In this document: positions 25,209 to 33,879 of the stretch, in pieces
Layout of the letters: the number at the start of each line of letters is the position of its first letter
Position numbering within the stretch: the first letter of the stretch is position 1
Assembly: GCA_964496205.1 (NCBI GenBank)
Contig: CAZBXV010000001.1
Coordinates: 31,830-95,829 of the forward strand
Length of the DNA stretch: 64,000 nt
Origin: CAYLHS01 sp964496205
GTDB lineage: Bacteria; Actinomycetota; Acidimicrobiia; Spongiisociales; UBA4744
Direction of reading: 5' to 3'
Notes under the pieces: generated by a model
What the model was told of the DNA's origin: nothing
Database searches by the model: none
The model's input: the letters and a program-made list of their open reading frames with translations, nothing else
Program-made: the position numbers and the translations under genes

Positions 25209-27356
25209 GTGATCAATCTCAACATCCCTGTTCTCGGAACGGCCGAGCTCCCGATACCTTCGGCGTTTCCTCGTCTCTACGACCTTGCCTACAACCTGTG
25301 GTGGACATGGTCCGGAGGAAGTCGTCTGTGGCGGATGATCGACGCCGACCTGTGGAGTCGCTACCACAACCCGATCGAGCTCCTCTCGGCCGTCGACCGT
25401 TCGACATGGCGCAATCTCGAGGACAGTGGCGACTTCCAGGACGCGTATGGCGAGTCCATCGCGAAGTTCGACGAGTACATGAAAGGCAAGGGAACCTGGT
25501 GGTCGAACAACGCTCCTGAGGGTGCCGGCCCAATCGCCTATCTCTGCGCCGAGTATGGCGTCGAGAACATCCTGCCTACCTACTCAGGCGGCCTCGGCGT
25601 TCTCGCAGGCGATCATGCCAAGTCTGCGTCCGACCTGGGACTGCCGTTCGTGGCAACAGGGCTGCTGTACCGCCGCGGATACTTCAGACAGGAAGTCGAT
25701 GCACTCGGCGACCAGCAGCACACCTATCCGGTGGTCGATCCAGTCCGCTTGCCCCTTCAGCAAGTTGCCGGGCCGACCGGCGGCCAACTCAAGATCGACA
25801 TCGAGATGCCTGGTCGCACGGTGCGTGTTGGCGTGTGGAAGGTCCAGGTCGGCAGGGTTCCGATCCTGCTGATGGACACCGATCTGACCGAGAACGATGA
25901 CGCCGATCGTCCCATCACCCACACGCTCTATGTCCGAGGCCGGGAGATGCGGTTCGTCCAGGAGTACGTCCTGGGAGTCGGTTCGATTCGCGTGCTCGAC
26001 GCATTGGGAATCGAACCAAAGGCATGGCACATCAACGAGGGTCACGCCGCCATGAGTCTTCTGGAACGGACCGCCCGGCTAGTCGCCGAAGGGCACAGCG
26101 CCGAACAGGCAATGCACATTGTGAAATCGAACACATCGTTCACACTCCACACTCCTGTGCCGGCAGGCAACGAAGTGTTCGACTTCCCCCTGGTCGAAAA
26201 GTACCTCAGCTCCATGCCCGGTCGCATGTCCATCGACATGGCCCGCCTGGCATCGCTAGGCGCCGCTCACGAAGGCGATGAATACCACTTCAACCTGTCG
26301 GCCCTCGCGATCCGCCTCTCGACCTACGTCAACGGAGTCAGCGCGCGCCACGGGGAGATCGTCGGCAGGGACTGGACCCATCTGCTTTCGGGCCCTGCCT
26401 CCTCGATCACCAACGGTGTCCACCCACCCACGTGGCTCAGTCGCCCCCATCAACGGGTCCTCTCAGAGCTGTACGGCCCGAAGTGGCGCCAAGTGCTCAT
26501 CGACGACCCCACAAGCATCGAGCGACTGTCGGAACTTCCCGACGAACGCCTATGGGAGATCCACGCCCGGCAGCGTCGTTTGCTCGCCAGATTTGCAAAG
26601 GGCCGAATCCTCCGTCAACGGGCTCGCCACGGAGCCTCGCCCGACGAACTGCGAGCCATCTCGAACATCCTGTCACCCGACTGGCTCACAATCGGATTCG
26701 CTCGCCGATTCGCTACATACAAACGAGCGCTGCTGCTGTTTCACAACCTCCCTTGGCTACAGGCGATCCTGACAAATCCCGACCGTCCGGTTCAGATCCT
26801 CATCGCGGGGAAGGCTCATCCGGCCGATCAGAACGGACAAGGTCTGATTCGCCGCATCGTCGAACTCTCGAGAACGCCCGAGTTGAGTGGCCACGTCCAC
26901 TTCCTGGAGAACTACGACATGCGGGTCGCCCGGTACCTGGTTCAGGGCGTCGATGTCTGGCTGAACAACCCGCGGCCACCGCTCGAAGCATCGGGCACTT
27001 CGGGAATGAAGTCGGCGATGAACGGCGGGCTCAACCTCTCGATCCTCGACGGCTGGTGGCTCGAGGGTCACAATGGACGGAACGGCTGGGCATTCGGTCT
27101 CGAGTGGGGCAATGGGGACCACGCTGCTCAGGACAATGAAGACGCGATCGCCCTCTATCGCACGCTGCAGGATCAAGTCGTTCCGATCTACTACGACCGA
27201 GACGAAGAGGGCATTCCGAGGGGCTGGGTCCAGAAGATGCGGGAAGCGATGCGTTCCACTCTCACCGACTTCTCGTCCGACCGAATGGTGATGGAGTACG
27301 CCCAGCAGGCATACATCCCCCTGAGTTCAGAGTCTCGACTGACGACTGACGACTGA
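25209..27356 (+). CDS. glgP: Alpha-glucan (glycogen) phosphorylase, short form
   Basis: 715-residue GT35 enzyme that releases glucose-1-phosphate from alpha-glucan. It belongs to the shorter bacterial type with NLWWTWSG at the N-terminus. Seen: YSGGLGVLAGDH, HINEGHAA, GFARRFATYKRA and EASGTSGMKSAMNG, the last holding the PLP lysine. It starts with GTG without a ribosome-binding site; TAACCT at 25194-25199 is 9 bases upstream and suggests leaderless transcription. The last codons and the stop lie within a three-fold 7-base tandem repeat (27338-27358). Confidence 0.93.
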   Translation: MINLNIPVLGTAELPIPSAFPRLYDLAYNLWWTWSGGSRLWRMIDADLWSRYHNPIELLSAVDRSTWRNLEDSGDFQDAYGESIAKFDEYMKGKGTWWSNNAPEGAGPIAYLCAEYGVENILPTYSGGLGVLAGDHAKSASDLGLPFVATGLLYRRGYFRQEVDALGDQQHTYPVVDPVRLPLQQVAGPTGGQLKIDIEMPGRTVRVGVWKVQVGRVPILLMDTDLTENDDADRPITHTLYVRGREMRFVQEYVLGVGSIRVLDALGIEPKAWHINEGHAAMSLLERTARLVAEGHSAEQAMHIVKSNTSFTLHTPVPAGNEVFDFPLVEKYLSSMPGRMSIDMARLASLGAAHEGDEYHFNLSALAIRLSTYVNGVSARHGEIVGRDWTHLLSGPASSITNGVHPPTWLSRPHQRVLSELYGPKWRQVLIDDPTSIERLSELPDERLWEIHARQRRLLARFAKGRILRQRARHGASPDELRAISNILSPDWLTIGFARRFATYKRALLLFHNLPWLQAILTNPDRPVQILIAGKAHPADQNGQGLIRRIVELSRTPELSGHVHFLENYDMRVARYLVQGVDVWLNNPRPPLEASGTSGMKSAMNGGLNLSILDGWWLEGHNGRNGWAFGLEWGNGDHAAQDNEDAIALYRTLQDQVVPIYYDRDEEGIPRGWVQKMREAMRSTLTDFSSDRMVMEYAQQAYIPLSSESRLTTDD

Positions 27357-27360
27357 CGAC
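27338..27360. repeat. Heptamer tandem repeat (ACTGACG)x3 across the glgP stop codon
   Basis: ACTGACG is repeated three times without change at 27338-27358, followed by AC. The repeat encodes the final residues of the phosphorylase (LTTDD) and contains its TGA. The convergent aminotransferase gene ends 18 bases beyond it. A second 7-base repeat family lies at 54720-54801. Confidence 0.8.
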
Positions 27361-27377
27361 TTCGAGCGAAGCTCGGC

Positions 27378-28550
27378 TCAGGCTTCTTCGAGAAACCGCT
27401 TGATGCCGCGCACAGCCTGCCGAATCCGGTGATCGTTTTCGACGAGCGCGAACCGAACGAACCCCTCGCCGTGCGGTCCAAAGCCAACACCCGGGCTCAC
27501 GGCGACCTTCGCTTCCTCGAGGAGCCGAAAGGCGAACTTGAGCGAGCCCTTCTCCTCGAAGCCTTCTGGCAAGGGTGCCCACGCGAACATGGTCCCCTTT
27601 GGACGTGGAATCTCCCATCCGGCGCGTGCGAGACCATCGACCAGCGCGTCCCGGCGGGTCTTGTAGATCTCCCGTACTTCGGCCACGTAGTCATCGGCTT
27701 CGTTGAGTGCAACGATCGAGGCAATCTGGATCGGCTGGAAGGTCCCGTAGTCGAGGTATGACTTCAGTTTCGCGAGTGCCGCGATCATCTCACGGTTTCC
27801 GACGGCGAACCCGACGCGCCATCCCGCCATGGAATGGCCCTTCGTCATCGTGTACAGCTCGACACCCACGTCCTTGGCACCGGGAACCTCGAGGAGGCTT
27901 GGCGGCACATAGTCGTCGAAGTAGACGTCGGCGTAGGCGAAGTCGTGCACGAGCATCACATCGTTGTCCTTCGCGAACGCAACGAGCCGTTCGAAGAAGT
28001 CGAGGTCGACACATGACGTCGTCGGATTGTGAGGAAACGACGTCAGGATCACTCGAGGACGCGGCCATGAATCGGAGAACACCGTTCGGAGCCCCGTGAA
28101 GAAATCCTCGCCGAGACCCAGCGGCACACGGCGGACCTCGGCTCCGGCGAGCACGGCCGCATAGATATGGATCGGATAGCTCGGCTCGGGGACGAGTGCC
28201 ACGTCACCGGGTCGCACCAGCGCCCACATCAGGTGTGCGAGACCCTCCTTGGCCCCAATCGTCGTGATGACCTCCGTTTCGGGATCAACCTCGACGTCGA
28301 AACGCCGCCGGTAGCGATCGGCGACCGCCTTCCTCAGATTGGGGATGCCACGTGAGGCCGAGTAGCGGTGGTTTCGCGGATTCTGTGCCGCCTCAACGAG
28401 TTTGGCCACGGCAACCGGAGGAGACGGTATGTCCGGATTGCCGAACCCGAGATCGATCACATCTTCCCCAGCGCGTCGCGCCTCCCTCTTGGCCGCGTCG
28501 ACCTCAGCGAAGACGTAGGGGGGCAGATCGTCGATGCGCCGAAACTTCAA
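27378..28550 (-). CDS. Class I aminotransferase, alanine-type (AlaC-like)
   Basis: 390-residue PLP aminotransferase of fold type I. Seen: the N-terminal RIDDLPPYVFAEV, DLGFGNPDIPSP, TIGAKEGLAHLMWAL, FPHNPTTSCVDLDFF, YTMTKGHSMAGWRVGF with the PLP lysine, and RFALVEN with the carboxylate-binding Arg. The pattern is that of AlaC-like glutamate-pyruvate aminotransferases; LL-diaminopimelate aminotransferases are close relatives. TTG at 28550 was chosen because GGAGGTGA ends a few bases upstream. The longer open frame runs antiphase through the next gene. Confidence 0.85.
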   Translation of the reverse strand: MKFRRIDDLPPYVFAEVDAAKREARRAGEDVIDLGFGNPDIPSPPVAVAKLVEAAQNPRNHRYSASRGIPNLRKAVADRYRRRFDVEVDPETEVITTIGAKEGLAHLMWALVRPGDVALVPEPSYPIHIYAAVLAGAEVRRVPLGLGEDFFTGLRTVFSDSWPRPRVILTSFPHNPTTSCVDLDFFERLVAFAKDNDVMLVHDFAYADVYFDDYVPPSLLEVPGAKDVGVELYTMTKGHSMAGWRVGFAVGNREMIAALAKLKSYLDYGTFQPIQIASIVALNEADDYVAEVREIYKTRRDALVDGLARAGWEIPRPKGTMFAWAPLPEGFEEKGSLKFAFRLLEEAKVAVSPGVGFGPHGEGFVRFALVENDHRIRQAVRGIKRFLEEA

Positions 28551-28572
28551 GGTCACCTCCGTTTCGGGCAGG

Positions 28573-29346
28573 CTACCGCTCAAACTCCAATCGCGGCAGA
28601 ACCTCGCGTGCGAACAGCTCCCACGTGTCACCGAGGAGAGCCAGCACGAAGTCGTCGACACCTGCCTCTCGAAGCTCGGCGAGTCGCCCAGGGAGTGTCT
28701 CGACCGTGGCTGCCAGAGCAGGGCTTCGACGACGCTCGACCGCAGCCTGAAGCGCAGGCTCGTTCTGTGCGAGCAGCACCTGTCCTCCCCAACTGATGCG
28801 CGGCGCAGTCGGCTGCGATCTACGGTCGACAAGCCACTCCGGACCGACGTTCCACACGTTCCAGCAGTCGGCCCACTCTGCCGCCACGCGCTGCACCCGG
28901 CGCGAGGTCCCGCCGATCCACACGGGAGCGATACCACGAACGAGCCGTGCGGTCGCTGCCAGGCCGGAGATCCGCTCGTCGATCGTTCCAAAGGGGATCC
29001 CGTAGGCATCGAACTCCCCTCGGGACAGTCCATCACCGGCCCCGAGGCCACAGATCACACGTCCCCCGCTCAGCCGCTGGGCAGACGCGATCACCGCAGC
29101 CGTCTGCTCCGGCGAGCGCATCGAGGTTCTCAGCACCAGTGTCCCCACATTCACCCGTGCTGTCGCCGCAATCACCGCCCCCAGGGCCACCGTCGACTCC
29201 ACGATCGGCCGCTCGGGACCATCGATCGGAAACAGGTGGTCGAACAGAAAGACGCCATCGAAACGAAGCGTCTCAGCGCGCCGGGCACCGGCGACCAGCG
29301 TCTTTGGCTCCTGGACGAACTGCGGAAGTGTGACCGAGATAGTCAC
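28573..29346 (-). CDS. LLM-class flavin-dependent oxidoreductase
   Basis: 257-residue luciferase-like monooxygenase-fold protein, short for the family (usually 280-350). Seen: FDGVFLFDHLFP near residue 30, VNVGTLVLRTSMRSP, ICGLGAGDGLSRGEFDAYG and PVWIGGTSRR, all typical of bacterial F420- or FMN-using members. The cofactor cannot be told; F420 is plausible in actinobacteria. The GTG overlaps the DUF1232 gene stop (GTGA) and a 22-base gap leads to the aminotransferase gene. Confidence 0.82.
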   Translation of the reverse strand: MTISVTLPQFVQEPKTLVAGARRAETLRFDGVFLFDHLFPIDGPERPIVESTVALGAVIAATARVNVGTLVLRTSMRSPEQTAAVIASAQRLSGGRVICGLGAGDGLSRGEFDAYGIPFGTIDERISGLAATARLVRGIAPVWIGGTSRRVQRVAAEWADCWNVWNVGPEWLVDRRSQPTAPRISWGGQVLLAQNEPALQAAVERRRSPALAATVETLPGRLAELREAGVDDFVLALLGDTWELFAREVLPRLEFER

Positions 29347-29756
29347 GCAATCCGCCGCACCAACCACGACAAGCGGGCAGGAACGAGCCCTGCGGCAATA
29401 TCGACGGCGTGCTCGACGATCTCGAGGATGTCCTGTGGCCCATCCCACAGCTCCTCCACCACCTCGTGTCCGGCCGAGCGGATCAGCCTGTGGAGAGCCA
29501 GAACGACGATGAGTATGTCATCGGTTTCCCCGACCACCGGAATCATGTCCGGAATCAGATCGATCGGTGACACGACATAGCCGAGGGCCAGCAATGCGAA
29601 CGCTTTTGCACGCCGTGGCACCCTTGGATCTCGAATCAGGCGGCCTACAAGCTTGACCATGCGCGGAAACGCCAGCAGCGCCTCTTTCATCCACCGCTTT
29701 GCATCCCCGCCGTGAGCGGGACCTATGACCTCATCGGGAGCCAGCGCATCAGACAT
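29343..29756 (-). CDS. DUF1232 (YkvA-like) membrane protein
   Basis: 137-residue protein with the DUF1232 core ALGYVVSPIDLIPDMIPVVGETDD at about residues 57-80, a short hydrophobic hairpin rich in Pro and acidic residues. The family is widespread and its role unknown. Charged helices flank the core. The ATG overlaps the end of the ROK kinase gene by 8 bases and the stop overlaps the LLM oxidoreductase start, so the three genes form one translation-coupled run. Confidence 0.85.
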   Translation of the reverse strand: MSDALAPDEVIGPAHGGDAKRWMKEALLAFPRMVKLVGRLIRDPRVPRRAKAFALLALGYVVSPIDLIPDMIPVVGETDDILIVVLALHRLIRSAGHEVVEELWDGPQDILEIVEHAVDIAAGLVPARLSWLVRRIA

Positions 29757-30675
29757 CGATCATCCTTGCTGCAGCCAACCCGGCGCCGACAAGTGCCGCA
29801 TCCTCACCGAACGCGGCCACCTCGATCGGAGTCGGGGTTCTCACATCGTACCCTTCGAGCGTGGCTGCAATAGCCCTTTGCGTCGGGCGCACCAGCAGGT
29901 CCCCGAGTCTGGAGACACCCCCGCCGATCACAATCACGTTCGGGTCGAGCACAGCGATCAGCGTCGACAGGCCGACACCGAGCCACCACGCGACTTCGGC
30001 AACGAGTTCGAGGGCTTGTTCGTCACCCTCGATCGCCGCCGTTGTTATGTGAACACCCGTCGGCATGTTCGATCCGGAGAGCTGCGCAATCCGGCCACTC
30101 GGGTGATCCGCAGCCGCGTCGCGGGCCATCTGATCCAGCCGTCGTCCAGATGTGAACGTCTCCCAGCACCCCTGCTGGCCGCAGGTACACAGCGGTCCAC
30201 CGACGTCCACCAGCATGTGGCCGATCTCGCCGGCAAACCCGCGACCTCTGTAGATCTCTCCATCGATCACGAGCCCCCCGCCGATCCCGGTACCGAGTGT
30301 GACCATGAGAACCACTCGATGCCCTCTCCCGGCACCGATGGCCGCCTCGACAAAGCCCGCCAGGTTCGCATCGTTGTCGACGACCACCGGCAACGCGAAC
30401 TCGCTTCGAATCGTGTCGAGGAATGCGAGATGCTCACCGGTCACGTTCGGTCCCCAACGCATGACCCCGGCCTCGCTGACCAACCCGGCGACGCCGAGGC
30501 CGATCGCCGATACGTGTTCGTCGATCAGATGGCGAATCAGCTCCACCGGACTCTCGAGCATCTGCTCCGAGGTACGCGGCCTCGGGCGTTCTATCTTGCG
30601 TTCGATCGTGCCGGAAGGATCGACCACACCCCCCGACAGCTTGGTACCACCCAGATCGATTCCGATGGTGCTCAC
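29749..30675 (-). CDS. ROK family sugar kinase (glucokinase-like)
   Basis: 308-residue cytoplasmic sugar kinase. The ATP motif IGIDLGGTKLSGGVVD lies at residues 4-19, VDNDANLAGFVEA holds the catalytic Asp, and the ROK zinc motif is GHMLVDVGGPLCTCGQQGCWE with His and three Cys. Glucokinase is the likeliest activity and would fit with the nearby glucan phosphorylase, but other ROK hexokinases are possible. It starts with GTG; TAGGAT (30687-30682) is only 6 bases upstream, a leaderless arrangement. Confidence 0.87.
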   Translation of the reverse strand: MSTIGIDLGGTKLSGGVVDPSGTIERKIERPRPRTSEQMLESPVELIRHLIDEHVSAIGLGVAGLVSEAGVMRWGPNVTGEHLAFLDTIRSEFALPVVVDNDANLAGFVEAAIGAGRGHRVVLMVTLGTGIGGGLVIDGEIYRGRGFAGEIGHMLVDVGGPLCTCGQQGCWETFTSGRRLDQMARDAAADHPSGRIAQLSGSNMPTGVHITTAAIEGDEQALELVAEVAWWLGVGLSTLIAVLDPNVIVIGGGVSRLGDLLVRPTQRAIAATLEGYDVRTPTPIEVAAFGEDAALVGAGLAAARMIDV

Positions 30676-30705
30676 CCGGGCATCCTACCGAGCCCAGTTC
30701 CGCGC

Positions 30706-30734
30706 TTGTCTCTAGAATAAAACTTGACTAGGCT
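30706..30734 (+). promoter_or_regulatory. Promoter of hsp20
   Basis: TTGTCT (30706-30711), 17 bases, TAGGCT (30729-30734), in an AT-rich stretch unusual for this window. CTTGACT (30723-30729) overlaps the -10 box and is one base off a HAIR half-site (CTTGAGT, the HspR target), but the matching second half is not clear. Heat-shock control is therefore only suggested. Confidence 0.45.
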
Positions 30735-30776
30735 ATTGTTAGATTTACTGAGTAGGCAAGAGAGGAGCGTGTGGCC

Positions 30777-31187
30777 ATGAGGGCACAACTACTTCGTTAC
30801 GATCCATTCAGCATGGTCAGGGATTTCGACCGGTTCTTCGAAGAACCGAATCGCCCCTGGATGCCGCGGGTCGATGTGTTTGATCGAGAAGGTTCTCTCG
30901 TCGTGCGAGCGGAGCTGCCTGGCATGCAGTCCGAGAACATCGACGTGACCGTTGAGAACTCCGAGCTGGTCGTCTCCGGATCCCGATCGTTCGAGTCGAC
31001 CGAGGATGACTCGGGCTATCACCGCAGGGAGATCGCGTACGGAAGCTTCCAGCGCGCCGTGTACCTGCCGGACGAGTTCGATGCCGACAAGATCACGGCT
31101 CAGTACCGCGAAGGCATCCTCGAGATCACCGTCCCGAGACGCCCCGAGGTTCTTCCGAAGAAGGTCAAGGTAGAGATCGGCGAGTAG
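30777..31187 (+). CDS. Small heat-shock protein, Hsp20 family
   Basis: 136-residue alpha-crystallin-domain chaperone that holds unfolding proteins in large oligomers. Seen: a short N-terminal arm with YDPFSMVRDFDRFFEE, the core beginning PRVDVFDREGSLVVRAELPG, the YGSFQRAVYLPD strand and the end motif YREGILEITVPRRPE. The ATG was preferred to the GTG two codons earlier because GGAG lies 9 bases upstream. It is convergent with a Get3-like gene whose product itself ends in an Hsp20-like domain. Confidence 0.93.
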   Translation: MRAQLLRYDPFSMVRDFDRFFEEPNRPWMPRVDVFDREGSLVVRAELPGMQSENIDVTVENSELVVSGSRSFESTEDDSGYHRREIAYGSFQRAVYLPDEFDADKITAQYREGILEITVPRRPEVLPKKVKVEIGE

Positions 31188-31202
31188 CCGGTCCCCTGAC
31201 GC

Positions 31203-31231
31203 AGAGCGGCCCGGTCTTGCTGGGCCGCTCT
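31203..31231. terminator. Bidirectional hairpin between hsp20 and the Get3-like gene
   Basis: AGAGCGGCCC (31203-31212) and GGGCCGCTCT (31222-31231) form a perfect 10-base stem with a 9-base loop between two convergent genes. The stem's last base is the end of the Get3-like stop codon. There is no strong U-tract on either strand. Confidence 0.6.
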
Positions 31232-32397
31232 CATCGTTCCACGAACTCGATCGTCAGAACTCCGGACGAGAGGCGTGCTCCTCCGATCTCGCGCCGCTGG
31301 AGAGAGTCGGGAAGCACGAACGACCGTCGATACGGACCAACGGTCACATACACCTCGTGGCCATCCCTCATGACATCGATGTCGCCCCCGACGGCCAAAG
31401 GCAGGGACAGTTCAAGGCGGACCGATCCGTCTGTTTCGGTGACCTGGAAAGGACGATCGCCCGAGTAGGACGCGACCGGATCGGTATCCCCATACAGCTC
31501 GTGGCCGAGTTCCCGCAGGCGCTGCTCCCCCACCATCTCGTCATCGAACAGCCGGAGCCGAAGGACGGGCACATCCGCGAAGGAGTCCTCGATCGTCGCG
31601 AGATGCTCTGTCTGGATCTGCCGCCATCGTTCGAAATACGGATCATCGATCACGTCGGGAAGCACCCTGTTGACGACAACGCCATCCACGGCGTAGCCGA
31701 ACAGTGTCAGGTATGTGTAGGTGCGCCGTGCCTCGTTGACAACCATCCGCTCCGGATTGACGACGAGTCGCGCCGACGTGACCTCGGTGTCCAAGAGAAG
31801 CGTCCGAGCCTTCTCGATGCTGGTGAAGACATTCTCGGCCGCGTCGTAGACGGCTTCACCGGGCAACGGCAGATCCGTGACACGGCTGAGCACCGGCCTC
31901 GCCGCTCGCATGAGCCTCCGCTGCGTGAAGAACATCTTGTCGAAGTACCAGGACAGGACCTCGGGGAGGGACAGCAGACGGAGGGTTTCCGCCGTGGGGG
32001 CGCAGTCCACAACGACGACGTCGTATCGGCCGGAGATCGCCTGCGCTCGGACTTCAATGAGGGCAAACAGCTCATCCATGCCGGGGAACACGAGGAACTC
32101 CTCCGCCTCGATCCCCCTGACACCTCCCCAGTCGAAGATCGCCATGAGCTGATTGCGGATCTCTCCCCAGTAGGACTCGAGGCGCTTCTGTGTGTCGATC
32201 TGCTGTGCGTGAAGGCCATGCACGATCTGGCGCGGCTCATCCCCCAACGGCACGTCGAACGCGTCTCCCAGACTGTGAGCGGGGTCGGTTGAGATGACGA
32301 GCGAGCGGTACCCAAGATCGGTCGCCCGGAGCGCCGTCGCTGCCGAAACAGTCGTCTTGCCGACACCACCCTTGCCGGTAACCAGGACGATCCGCAT
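31231..32397 (-). CDS. Get3/ArsA-family ATPase with C-terminal Hsp20-like domain
   Basis: 388-residue soluble ATPase. The deviant P-loop GKGGVGKTT is at 8-16, switch I is DPAHSLGDAF near 38-47 and switch II is DCAPTAETLRLLSLPE near 150. These match Get3/ArsA, which target tail-anchored membrane proteins or drive arsenite export. No CxxC zinc motif and no arsenite cysteines are present. Residues about 310-388 (ETDGSVRLELSLPLA to SSGVLTIEFVER) look like an alpha-crystallin domain, a known extra in some bacterial and plant relatives. No arsenic genes are nearby. The ATG shares one base with the upstream stop (TGATG). Confidence 0.88.
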   Translation of the reverse strand: MRIVLVTGKGGVGKTTVSAATALRATDLGYRSLVISTDPAHSLGDAFDVPLGDEPRQIVHGLHAQQIDTQKRLESYWGEIRNQLMAIFDWGGVRGIEAEEFLVFPGMDELFALIEVRAQAISGRYDVVVVDCAPTAETLRLLSLPEVLSWYFDKMFFTQRRLMRAARPVLSRVTDLPLPGEAVYDAAENVFTSIEKARTLLLDTEVTSARLVVNPERMVVNEARRTYTYLTLFGYAVDGVVVNRVLPDVIDDPYFERWRQIQTEHLATIEDSFADVPVLRLRLFDDEMVGEQRLRELGHELYGDTDPVASYSGDRPFQVTETDGSVRLELSLPLAVGGDIDVMRDGHEVYVTVGPYRRSFVLPDSLQRREIGGARLSSGVLTIEFVER

Positions 32398-32843
32398 CAG
32401 TCCGGCCCGACTTGTCTCACTCGCTTTCGCAATCCTCGAAGCGCCGTCGAGACGAGCTGCTTTTCCGCCTGGTGGCGCAGGAACCCCGGGAGAGGGAACC
32501 CGTAGTCGACACGCAACGCGTACACGACGTCGGTGCCGCCGCTTTCCAGGGGGGCAAGCTCATAGGAACCGACCATCTCCTTGATGTCGTCGCCGGGATC
32601 GGCCACCCAAGAGATGACTTTCGGGCGATTGAACTCGTATGTGAGGACGTACGTGATGACCTTGACCATGGCATCGACCTCGAATCGAACCTTGGATGGC
32701 ATGTCATCTGCATCCCGCTCGAGTACCTCTACGGCGCGCATAGCCGTGATCCATTCGGGATAGCGTTCCAAGTCCGCAAGCACGTCGAAAATGGCTTCGG
32801 GCGTTGCGGGAATCTCAATACTCTGAACCGTGCCTTCGCTCAC
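32397..32843 (-). CDS. SRPBCC (START-like) family protein
   Basis: 148-residue helix-grip protein of the polyketide-cyclase/dehydrase type, a fold that binds hydrophobic ligands. It begins SIEIPATPEAIFDVLADLERYPEWI, typical of the family, and ends with a basic helix. Ligand is unknown. GTG start, overlapping the metallophosphatase stop by 4 bases; its own stop shares a base with the Get3-like ATG, so the two proteins are probably made together. Confidence 0.85.
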   Translation of the reverse strand: MSEGTVQSIEIPATPEAIFDVLADLERYPEWITAMRAVEVLERDADDMPSKVRFEVDAMVKVITYVLTYEFNRPKVISWVADPGDDIKEMVGSYELAPLESGGTDVVYALRVDYGFPLPGFLRHQAEKQLVSTALRGLRKRVRQVGPD

Positions 32844-33637
32844 TCTGGCTCCCTCTTTGCTCTAGCGTAGCTCGCCGGCACCTCGCACCGAACCCCGCGT
32901 CGGGTTGCACGGAAGTATCCGACATTCACGCACAATGTGTTGCCGATTCTCCACCGAGTTGCTTGGGGTTGGTGAACATCGCCGAAGAAGTGACGGAGCG
33001 GGCGATGACGGAGAACGTACTCCAACACCGCCTCGGAACCTCCTTCGAGCCTCCCCGTGATCACGTCCCGTCGCAGTGCCGGCACAGCGGGGGGCACGTG
33101 TGTGCACAGGACGTCGACGGGCCCCATCGTGGTGAGTTTCTCTGCCATCTCCACCTCCGACACCTCCCCTGGCACGCCGAGTGGTGTCGGCATCCCTCCT
33201 CCAACCATGCCGACGATGAGTCCATCGATCTCGACAACCTCACCGTCCACAAATCGAAAACCTTCGGGCAGCGACCGTTGAAGGAGTCCCGGCCAATCGA
33301 CGTTGCCGAACGTCGTGAAGCCGTGTCCCCCCGAGAGCGCCCGCGAAAGCTCCTCGTACTGTCGCTCCACCGCTGCCTGTATTCCCCCACGGACTCCTCC
33401 GGCGTCGTCGGCCAGCCGCCCCTTCCACAGCCGCCTCGACGCCGCGTAGTCGCCTCGCGCCCGATGAGCGGAGACGTCCATGACGAACTCCCGGCCGAGC
33501 ACGTCAGCAAGAATCCCTTCGCTCGTTCGATAGTCGACGAAGTTGATGAAGTCGCCCATCATCACGAGAGTCTCCCCTCGTGCGGCGATTCGGGCTAGGT
33601 CCGCAAAAGCGCCATGCACGTCGGAGGCGAGCAGCAT
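32840..33637 (-). CDS. Metallophosphoesterase family protein
   Basis: 265-residue calcineurin-like phosphoesterase. Metal ligands are visible as SDVHGAF (7-13), MGDFINF near 33, GNVDWP, THVPP and GDVHQPQ near the end, the expected Asp-x-His, Gly-Asp, Gly-Asn and His pattern. Substrate is unknown. The ATG shares one base with the stop of the small membrane-protein gene; an upstream open extension is antiphase to that gene and was rejected. Confidence 0.85.
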   Translation of the reverse strand: MLLASDVHGAFADLARIAARGETLVMMGDFINFVDYRTSEGILADVLGREFVMDVSAHRARGDYAASRRLWKGRLADDAGGVRGGIQAAVERQYEELSRALSGGHGFTTFGNVDWPGLLQRSLPEGFRFVDGEVVEIDGLIVGMVGGGMPTPLGVPGEVSEVEMAEKLTTMGPVDVLCTHVPPAVPALRRDVITGRLEGGSEAVLEYVLRHRPLRHFFGDVHQPQATRWRIGNTLCVNVGYFRATRRGVRCEVPASYARAKREPE

Positions 33638-33879
33638 CAGACCTTGCCGACGTACCAGGCAACGATCGCCGAGGCCCCAACACCCGCTGCGAGCGCTCCG
33701 AGCGACGGCCATCCGGCAAACGACGCAGACAACCCTCCCATGCCAAACGCGATCAGACCCCCAACGATTCTCCTTGCCACAAGGCGTTCGTCGATGCCGT
33801 TTGGTGCGAACGTACCGATGATCCACGCGACCAAGGCAACGAATCCGATCACGAGCGCCGCTGCATACACGTAGTTCAC
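33637..33879 (-). CDS. Small membrane protein of unknown function
   Basis: 80-residue protein with three hydrophobic segments (about 4-24, 38-56 and 60-78) and a short polar loop NGIDERLVARR. I do not recognise a family. It overlaps the zinc-ribbon gene by 4 bases and the metallophosphatase gene by 1, which supports real translation. A membrane anchor or partner for its neighbours is possible but not shown. Confidence 0.65.
   Translation of the reverse strand: MNYVYAAALVIGFVALVAWIIGTFAPNGIDERLVARRIVGGLIAFGMGGLSASFAGWPSLGALAAGVGASAIVAWYVGKV

Noticed and set aside
28551..29051. N-terminal extension of the aminotransferase frame
   Set aside because: It is out of frame with the LLM oxidoreductase gene and Ser/Arg-rich; a strong SD lies just before the TTG at 28550.
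31231..32397. Arsenite efflux ATPase role for the Get3-like gene
   Set aside because: No arsenite-binding cysteines and no arsB, arsC or arsR nearby; the Hsp20-like domain points elsewhere.
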